A stretch of 64,000 nucleotides of DNA. Origin: Hemileia vastatrix. Taxonomy: Eukaryota; Basidiomycota; Pucciniomycetes; Pucciniales; Zaghouaniaceae. The DNA is taken from NCBI GenBank assembly GCA_030280995.1, contig JASXTE010000011.1:25528817-25592816 (forward strand), read 5' to 3'. The notes under the pieces are model-generated. The model had not been told where the DNA came from and did no database searches. It saw nothing but the letters and a program-made list of their open reading frames with translations. Shown here piece by piece: positions 57,127 to 64,000 of the stretch; position 1 is the stretch's first letter; the number at the start of each line of letters is the position of its first letter. A program made the translations under genes and the position numbers.

Positions 57127-57719
57127 CAGAGTTCACTTCCATAAAATATTAGCTGAAACATAGTTTTCAATTCTGTAAAAACAGTTGTAAGTAATAGAAA
57201 AAGTCACTGATTTTTTTTATATGTAATCTGAAATTTTTTAATAAAATTATTGTATTTAAGAATTGCAATATTGTCAATCAATTTTTATTGATCAAATTAA
57301 TTTAATAAAGTATTATTTTAATAAGCTGTTTCAAAAAATACTTTGCATTGAGTAGACTCATGGAATGATTTTTTCTGGCTTCCATTCAGTTATCCTCACA
57401 CTTTCACTATGTTTTCAATATAGATCCATTGTTATTTGTGTGATACTTCAAGTGAAAGTTCAGTATTACTTCAGTCTGAGTTCCATCTGATTTCCATCTG
57501 ACTTCAAGTTGCGGACTTGCTAGCAAGTCCTCCCCCTATATTGCGTGGTGTTTGCTGAAAATATACGATTTCATGTTGAGTTGATAAAAGAAAATACAGA
57601 GAGAAAAAAAAATAAGACTTTAACAGCAAATTCAAAAACCAAAAAAATATGCAAAAAAATTTACCATTCTCAGTGAATAATACATGCAAATTGATAATTT
57701 GAAGAGAAAGAGAAAAAAA

Positions 57720-58979
57720 TTAAAATTGCGTTGAAAAATGTTGGAGTGTTATTGGAAGGATTTTCGCCCTTATACTAGTTGATTGAGAAATAGAAGTGTT
57801 GGATATAGTCGGAGGTGAATCAACTTGTTCATCTTCATACAGCTCTAACCATTGATCTTTGAGGTCAGCAAGTAGGTTATGAAGTATAGTGCAACACAGA
57901 ATCCAGTTGATCACCGCCTCCATTTCAGATTTATTTCTAAGAGGACTTCTTAATTCCCTTAAACTAGAAAAATGGCCTTTCAAGATTCCAATAGAATGTT
58001 CAATACGGACTCTTGACTTTGCCAAATGATTGTTGAATTTGGCATTTTGACTGTCTTCTGAAGCTGCTCCCCGAAAAGCAGGAAGTACATACTTTCCATT
58101 CACATAAGCCGAATCTGCAAGAAGATACTGATTTTCATCAAAGAATTTTTCAGGTTCATTTGAAATATGCATTCTTTGGAAGACGTAGGAGTCATGACAT
58201 GAGCCAGGATAGCCAGCGAAGAATGATATAAATTTTTTGTTTACGTCACATATAAGCTGAACGTTAATTGAATATCTATAAAGAAGATATATTTGTTTGT
58301 GTTAGTTTCAAGGAGGATGAAAGGAGTTAAAAATAATCTACCTCTTTTTACGGTCAAAGTAATTGTTTCCACCTTGACCAGGTTTCTGGCTCAAAGGAAT
58401 AGTAGTACCATCAACAAAACCAATACATCCTGGAAAGCCCTCTGCTTGCATAACCTGAGATGATTCAAGTCGCTCTTCTTTTGTTGGCCAGGTGAGAAGT
58501 TGAGATTCCAAGGAGTTGATGGCAGTGATACATCGTTTGGTATAAGTGTTAACTGAACCATACCCTAAATCAAAGACATTTTCTAAACATTTCAAAGCGG
58601 CTCCATTACCATTTGAACCCAAACGACATAGTGTGATGGCCAATTGAATTGAAGGATGTCGTTGTTCTTTTTGAGAATTATTGTGAAATATGGGATGATC
58701 CTGAATAAGCTCAAGCAATTAAAGGAAACATTCCTGAGAAGTCCTGAACAGCTGTCTAAAACTGGGTGTAGATAGGTTAAGAAGTGTTTGGATGGTGTAC
58801 TTGGGGGTATGAAGTACTTGAGGCTTTCTGGGAAGAAGGTAACGCTTCCTGGCCATTTTTGATAAAACGACAAAATCTTCTTCTAGATCAGAATCGGAAT
58901 CAGAGTCCAAGAGCAGTTCAAGCACCATGAAAGTCATTGCTTTATGTAATTTATCACAATTTGAAAGTGAGGAAGGCAT
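57720..58979 (-). pseudogene. Harbinger (HARBI1-like) transposase with one intron and one nonsense codon
   Basis: ATG 58979 to stop 57720. The N-terminus has an acidic DSDSDSD stretch and a helical LLNLSTPSFRQLFR block. Exon 1 reads through one TAA (58719-58721) to the catalytic FVDGTTIPL block (first Asp, about 58414). The intron 58276-58341 (66 nt, GTAGAT to TTTATAG, branch CTAAC) splits an Arg codon. Exon 2 gives the CDVNKKF, PGSCHDSYVF, LLADSAY (second Asp) and RVRIEHSIGILKG (Glu) blocks, the standard DDE nuclease order. Length of about 400 residues is normal. One mutation separates it from an open frame, so the loss is recent. Confidence 0.88.
58276..58341 (-). other. Intron of Harbinger transposase
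   Basis: 66 nt with - strand GT at 58341-58340 and AG at 58277-58276. Splicing restores the conserved RKKRYSINVQ run across the junction. Confidence 0.8.
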
Positions 58980-59531
58980 GACTCTTATATGATATGATAT
59001 GAAGATGTAAGTGATGTACGATGTTTTGAGTTATGAAGTGTTATTCTGCGGAGTGCTGCGTATGAATGGGATGATGCTGACAAATCAGTGAAATGGGACT
59101 TGATGGTGAAATCAGCACTTTTGGTTGAGAAAGTGCGGATTTGAGTGAAATAAGTGACTTATTTCATTTTGAAATCCACCAGTATTGGGGCTAGTGTGTT
59201 TTGGAAATCCGCACTTATTTAAGTGCGGATTTGGTCAAATTTAAGTGCAGATTTGTAAGTGCGGATTTGCCAGAACTGACACCCCCTATTATATTATTTA
59301 TTTATATCATGTATAGTTATCAAAAGAATTCTGTGAATTATTGTGTAAAAAAGCAAAATAGTATTTCATTATCAATTATTTTACTATATTACTTTCTTAG
59401 TCTTAAAGTGCATTGTAAATCAAAAATATAAAATAAAGACGTATAAACTATAGGTTTAAGTTTAAAAATATCAATAAAAAAAATTATCAATCATTTTCCA
59501 TATCGGCAGAATAGAGCTGTACATTGAGGGG

Positions 59532-59567
59532 GTGGACTCTGATGTTCGCCCGAAGAACAAAGTTCAC
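59532..59567. repeat. Family D hairpin in D2
   Basis: GTGGACTCTGATGTTCG, CC, CGAAGAACAAAGTTCAC: a decayed version of the hairpin at 56446-56477, followed as there by a pyrimidine-rich block. Confidence 0.65.
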
Positions 59568-61096
59568 ACTCCATTTTTCACTACCTCAATGGACAACCTC
59601 TCAATCTCTCCACACAAATTTTTCTGCTTTTTCATTTCTGTTAATTCTATTACCACTCACCACCCTTTTATTGCCCTCCTTATACATTTGCTACACCCTT
59701 TAAGCTTCAAAATTTATGTTTAAGCCCTCCTCACTACTCCCCTCCACTCTATTTTCACTTTTAACACAACTACACCCCTTTTGCAACCTCTCGCTCACCT
59801 CCCATTCCCCTCACTCACCCCACTCACCTCCATTAGCCCTCACCAGCCTTTCTCTCACATTCTAAAACTATTACTCACCTCCCCAGTTTATTGTCCACAT
59901 CCCCCAGCTCTCGCTTACCTCCCCTAGCCCTTTCTCACCTTCCCAATCTTTCCAGCCCTTCACTCACCTCTTCCAGCCTCCCCCAGTCCCTTACTTTGGC
60001 TGGAGATGTGAGCGAGGTGCTGTAAAGACTAGGGAAGGCTGGGAGAAGTGAGTGAGAGGCTTTTATTACCTCCCACAGACTTTCAAAGCCCCTCGCTCAC
60101 CTCCCCCAGCTTCCCAAGTCCCTTAATTTAGCTGGAGATGTGAACGAGGTGCTGTAAAGACTAAGTAGGGCTGTGAGTAGTAGGTGAGAGGCTTTTATCA
60201 ACTCTCCTAGCCCTTTAAGGACCCTTGCTCACCTTTTCCAGCCTTCCCGAAGTGGTTAGGGGATTTTATAACCTCTCCCAGCCCTGTAAAGCCCCTCTCT
60301 CACCTTCCCCAGCCTTCCCCAGTTCCTTTATTTTTCTGGGGGAGGTGAGCGATGAGATTGAAGAGGTGAAAAAAGTGTTGGGGAGGCATGCAAGGGCTTG
60401 GGAAGTAGCCAACTTTTTATAAACTTGAGAATAATCAATATGTATAAATTAGAAATAACAAGGAATAAAATTTTGAGGAATTATAACCCATTCCAAGTGG
60501 TAAATAATGTAACTAAATACATATTTCAGAATTTGAGTTGCTTGTGTTTACTAAAAAAATGTGGCCAATCGTTGAAAAAGGAAGATTTTTGTAGGGAAGA
60601 AACATGAAAAATGAAAAAAATACAAAGTAAAATAAAACTAAATAATGACAGTGGGCTGGGAAAGGTGAGTGAGGGTCTGGGGGAGGTGTGAGAAATGAAG
60701 AGAAGAGAAGGGAGAGGGGGGGAAGGAGAGGAGAGTTGTTTTCTCACTGTGAAGGAAAGGAATAGGGAAAATGGGTAAGTAGATGGCAAGTTTAGAAATG
60801 AGATAAGGGGGTAGGATAGGAAGTCAGATTGAAGATAAGGGAGAATTAGGGGAGGGAGGCATCAGATGGAAGTCCCACTTGTAATTCTACCAGGAATCAA
60901 TTCAGGAAGCAAAAAAAAGCACTAGACATCTAGTGCACACTTTTTTCCTGCTGTGAATATTTTTTGAACTATTAATCAACTGTGGTTCAATGAAGGTTCA
61001 AATCAGTTTCAAGGTGTTTTCAAAGTAAATTCAATATTTCTTCATGATTGTTTCATCACCACCTCAATGTGTGCTGAAAAAGATATGAATTAGGGT
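59568..61096. other. D2 right interior: pyrimidine-rich then purine-rich, non-coding
   Basis: C/T-rich to about 60000. Then come duplicated segments with TTTAGCTGGAGATGTGA and GAGGTGCTGTAAAGACTA (about 59996 and 60127) plus several TCACCTCCCCCAG copies, then G/A-rich 60640-60870. Open frames here are low complexity. The last 170 bases align with D1 18600-18740. Confidence 0.5.
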
Positions 61097-61144
61097 TCAA
61101 GGTTGCGGACTTGCTAGCAAGTCCGCCCCCCATATTGCGTGGTG
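61097..61144. repeat. D2 right terminal inverted repeat
   Basis: Palindrome GGACTTGCTAGCAAGTCC (61107-61124), then a C-run and ATATTGCGTGGTG. Inverse of the left end with a 2-base gap. Confidence 0.8.
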
Positions 61145-61979
61145 ATAGCTGATTAATTTTGCTTTTTGTGTTTTAAGGGCTAACCTCAAGTCTTAGGTTT
61201 AAGTCCTTAGTACAATTAAGTAGAGCTAATTTGGCTCTATATTTTATGTCTCAATGTTGTCACAGCTTAATTTTGTGTTTTAAAGGTTTTAGTAGTCGTG
61301 GTGGATTTGTCTAAGTATTTTGGGCTTTATTAGAGGTTTTTGGTGGTTTTATGGCTTCAGGGAGGTCCGCCCAACATCAGGTGGCTCTCCTGCCTTGGTT
61401 CTAGAAGGCTGGGGAGCATTTCTAAAGGGTTTTTATTAAATTTGGCTGTCAAAAGTGCCCAAATTAGTTTCTGTGCATGGATTTTTAGATGGTGGTCAGT
61501 GTGTACAGACTGAGAATGACAGTTTGGGGAAATTTTAATTATCATACAACCATCTGGTAGTTATATCATTGTTTCTCACTCAGTTTTCACTGTTTTTTGG
61601 CAACAATTGGCTTTGTTTCTTACAAGGTTAGTTCTTCATTTAACTCAGCTTGGCAACTGGTTTCTCTGGTGTAGCTTTGCAACCTGCATCAAGTATTGTT
61701 GCTGTTTTCTGTGCAACAAGTGCACAGTGTTTTAGTTTTCTGGTGTGGATCTTTCTACATTTCAGGTTCTCTTTGGTCTGTGGTCTATGTAGGCTACTTT
61801 CTTGACTTTTTAAGCAGTCAAGAAGTGTGTTAGAAGAGGTATAGTAAAAGTCTCTAATTTTCTGAAGCAAATAAATCTCACCTGGTAATTCTCAAATGGA
61901 CAGGGGGTTTTCTCTCCAGTTTTACTCCAACTCCCTTGGTCAAGTCCTATAGCTAGTACTATAGGATTGCCTACAATGT

Positions 61980-63447
61980 TTAAGTTTTTTGAATAATTTG
62001 AAAAGTTGATTAAGCATGAAATTTTTTATTGACTTGAATATCCTGTAGGGATGGATAGTAAAATTGAAATTATCTTAGATATAAAATCATAAATTTTTAT
62101 AAGAATTGAATTGCTTACCCTCTCTGAAGTAGGGGGAAATATTTTCTGTAAAGTGAGTCCTGAGGGGCTTCAGGTTGTAAAGATAAAGAAAGTAAAGGTG
62201 AAAGGCTAGTATTAAAAGGATTTGTTTTTTATTTATTCTTCTTGTTGAAATGCTGAATTTTAGCTTGATGTTAATAAAATTTTGTCAAAGACATTGTGGT
62301 ACCCCTTTCTATCTCACCATTAACATTTGTGAAAGAGCTTTCATTGAAATAAAGCTCAGAGAATTTTCAAGCAACATATTTTGTTGGAATATTTTAAGAA
62401 ATGGTGAATATAAAATAAATAATATTTTATGGTGGTAGTAGAAAGGAAGATTATATAAAGATGTTAGATATTTTACACTGTCATATGTACTTTAATTTAT
62501 TATTCAGTATGTAAATTATGCACTTAAAAGGAAGATATTAGGCTTCATGTGAAATAATCAGTTTGAAGTGAAAGTAGATTTAAATAAAGATAATCTAAAA
62601 GATTAAAGCTGCTGTGGCAAGGTCTAATATTCATAACTTTTACAGTTGTAAGTAACATTCCCCTTAAAAAGGATCTATAAGATTTCTTAGATATATGTCT
62701 TATAATTATTATAAGATAATTAAAATTTGAACCAGTATTTGTTTTTCTCACATATAGTAAGTGATTTATTGTGTGGAAAATTAATTTGAATTCTCAAGTA
62801 AAATATATTAAACTCTATAAATGGGAATGTAAATTAAAATTATTTAACCACCAGAACCTTTAACTAAATGTCAAAAAATTGTTAATTTAAGTATAAAAAT
62901 ATACCAAGCCACCAAAAAAAATCAAAATATTCATATTTATAATATAAATAACATATAGAATCAAATAAATGAGTTATATTAAATAAGGTACTTTTTCTTA
63001 CTAAGAATAAGCAGGAAATTTATTAATTTTGATATACATAAGTTGGATAGGTGAAGTGATCATAAAAAAAATTGAAGGGGTTGATGATGTCTTAAATTTA
63101 AAAATTTTTTAATCAAAGTACACAGATTCAATTAACTTTTTAAAGAAAAAGTATTTTATGTTAGTCTGAAATCAAAATTAGAACATAAAAATGATTATTT
63201 CTATTGGGAAATACAACCAGTTGAAAAGTATCCAAAATAAATTACCAATTTTTTTGGGATTTTAATAAATAAAGTATACACAATCATATTTAAAAAAATT
63301 AGTCAACTAATTTAAATCAACTAAGCACTATAGGAAGTTTAAAAGAGAAGTAATTTTGAATGAATGACTTTCTTATAGCAATAACGATTGAGAGTAAGTT
63401 AAGGATTTAAAATTGCAGCAGCTATAGTGAATATTTCTAGGCCAAAA
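61980..63447. other. AT-rich sequence, nothing identified
   Basis: Short frames only, with no transposon protein, RNA gene or repeat that I can recognise. Confidence 0.4.
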
Positions 63448-63713
63448 TTAAATTTCTAAGTACAAATAAGACTCTTTTCTAGTTGAAATAATATTTTTGA
63501 AAATAGAACTAGAATTTTTGGATCCTCTCATAATTTTTAAAGTGATTTCATTTATCTGAAAGTAAAAATTAAAAAGTTCATCAGAGCACCAAGCTGGCTT
63601 CCTTTTCCAAATGTTACCATCTTCTTCTTCTTCTTTATCAAAGAGGTAAGAAGGATAATCAAATAAAAAAAGAGGATCCTCATCAAGAACTTTATTGACT
63701 GTTTTTTTTAGAA
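63448..63713 (-). CDS. Possible last exon of an unknown gene
   Basis: An open stretch with good protein character (acidic EEEEDG, then WKRKPAWCSDELFNFYF and a basic end) runs to TAA at 63448-63450. It follows a plausible acceptor TTCTACTTGCACAG at 63714. Another open stretch at about 63775-63979 (reading YDSEYSENFVPLILQRW) precedes a donor-like GTGAGC at 63774-63769, but its frame meets TAA just before that donor, so the two exons do not join cleanly. There is no recognised domain. It could be host sequence or another decayed element. Confidence 0.25.
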
Positions 63714-64000
63714 CTGTGCAAGTAGAAATAAAGTATCAAATTAAGTTTAAAATATATCAAGTTTTTGGGCTCACTTATCTCCTATTCTCCATAATATTCT
63801 TCCTTCTGATAGATGTGGAATCAGGTGATGAGGATTTTAACATTTGAGTGTTGATCCATCTTTGGAGAATAAGTGGCACAAAATTTTCAGAATACTCTGA
63901 ATCATAAAAGATGTAATGTTGAAATACCATGTATTTGAAAACATAGAAGTAGACTTTTGAAAAATGTTGGATGATCTATTGATTCCATTGAGTGTCCTTC

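Larger units (their letters stand above)
56352..57550. mobile_element. D-like insertion (D5) inside the Harbinger element
   Basis: The left arm 56352-56505 and right arm 57080-57229 are inverted copies (from GATTACATA through TCAGTGACTTTTTC to TATTTTATGGAAGTGAACTC). The centre has a pyrimidine-rich block and a 123-bp tandem repeat. The segment 57340-57550 is homologous to the D2 left end in reverse and finishes with the D terminus (57513-57550, palindrome GGACTTGCTAGCAAGTCC). The left terminus of the insertion is missing, so the boundary is uncertain. Confidence 0.5.
55918..59287. mobile_element. PIF/Harbinger DNA transposon nested in D2
   Basis: The ends GGGGGTGTCAGTTCTGGC (55919 on) and the inverse at 59269-59286 form terminal inverted repeats of about 30 bp. 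They carry several copies of a subterminal motif AAGTGCGGATTT in both directions (for example 55937, 55954, 59134, 59208, 59221, 59257). Taking AGGGGG as the end, both flanks read ATT; the boundary is uncertain by one base, and the family usually duplicates TWA. It encodes the transposase at 57720-58979. Confidence 0.85.
53149..61144. mobile_element. Terminal-inverted-repeat element D2, about 8 kb, unassigned superfamily
   Basis: The ends are inverted copies of about 48 bp: CACCACGCAATAT, a G-run, the palindrome GGACTTGCTAGCAAGTCC, then NCAACNTTGAA. The flanks 53146-53148 and 61145-61147 are both ATA inside an LTR whose uninterrupted relative (30836-30841) shows a single copy. Excluding the nested Harbinger it is about 4.6 kb and codes for nothing recognisable. 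The 3-bp duplication and CAC start would fit a CACTA-like element, but no such transposase is present, so I leave it unassigned and probably non-autonomous. Confidence 0.75.
52904..61975 (+). mobile_element. B-family solo LTR (B3), split by element D2
   Basis: 52904-53148 matches the first 245 bases of the B LTR and 61148-61975 matches the remainder. There is no internal region. The flanks 52900-52903 and 61976-61979 are both ATGT, a perfect 4-bp target duplication. A solo LTR arises by recombination between the two LTRs of an element. It is more diverged than the B2 LTRs, so it is an older insertion. Confidence 0.88.

Noticed and set aside
53149..61144. Helitron, because of the terminal palindrome
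   Set aside because: The element has true inverted termini and a 3-bp target duplication, and no CTRR end or Rep-helicase sequence is seen.
1..64000. tRNA or rRNA genes
   Set aside because: I found no cloverleaf with proper invariant positions and no rRNA-like block; only primer sites complementary to a tRNA end.

Overview
This window is a graveyard of nested transposable elements from an AT-rich eukaryotic genome. I see no convincing intact host gene. Spliceosomal introns of 50-69 nt with CTRAY-type branch sites, Ty3/gypsy chromoviruses, a gypsy lineage whose reverse transcriptase reads FIDD, and a PIF/Harbinger transposase all suggest a filamentous basidiomycete with a large repeat-rich genome. 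A rust fungus (Pucciniales) is my best guess, but this is inference: no host marker gene is present.

Layout: 1-7509 is a Ty3/gypsy chromovirus (A1, + strand, 5' end outside the window). 7791-11134 is a decayed Ty1/copia element whose 3' LTR is split by a gypsy copy, B1 (11135-16258, - strand, most of pol deleted). 16263-18789 is mostly a non-coding repeat of a family I call D. 18830-43185 is a large gypsy element, B2 (+ strand). Its 5' LTR is split by a sister element, C (18937-30699, - strand). 43186-52583 is another family D copy carrying a second chromovirus, A2 (45009-50693, - strand, with a perfect 5-bp target duplication AAATA). 52904-61975 is a B-family solo LTR with a perfect 4-bp duplication ATGT. 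It is split by an 8-kb terminal-inverted-repeat element D2 (53149-61144), which holds a PIF/Harbinger transposon (55918-59287), which in turn holds a further D-like insertion. 61976-64000 is AT-rich with one possible exon pair.

Gene organisation of the B/C lineage: LTR of about 1.0-1.1 kb, a primer site matching tRNA-Lys(CUU), one gag-protease frame, then a pol frame that overlaps it by the pentamer TAATG (B1 and B2). Pol contains FIDD-type RT, RNase H and integrase. A 2.7-3.7 kb 3' region follows, packed with small hairpins, and then a shared polypurine tract. In B2 this 3' region also carries two antisense genes, each with a short intron and an N-terminal cysteine pattern resembling a Zn2Cys6 cluster with the fifth Cys replaced by Phe. 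One of the two is fully open once spliced.

Most interesting signals: (1) a roughly 23-nt hairpin repeated dozens of times in B and C, whose stem bases change in compensating pairs; (2) the antisense spliced genes in B2; (3) an alternating array of five hairpins at 53-bp spacing (43663-43912) and related hairpins throughout family D; (4) the D2 element, with palindromic termini and a 3-bp target duplication but no recognised transposase.
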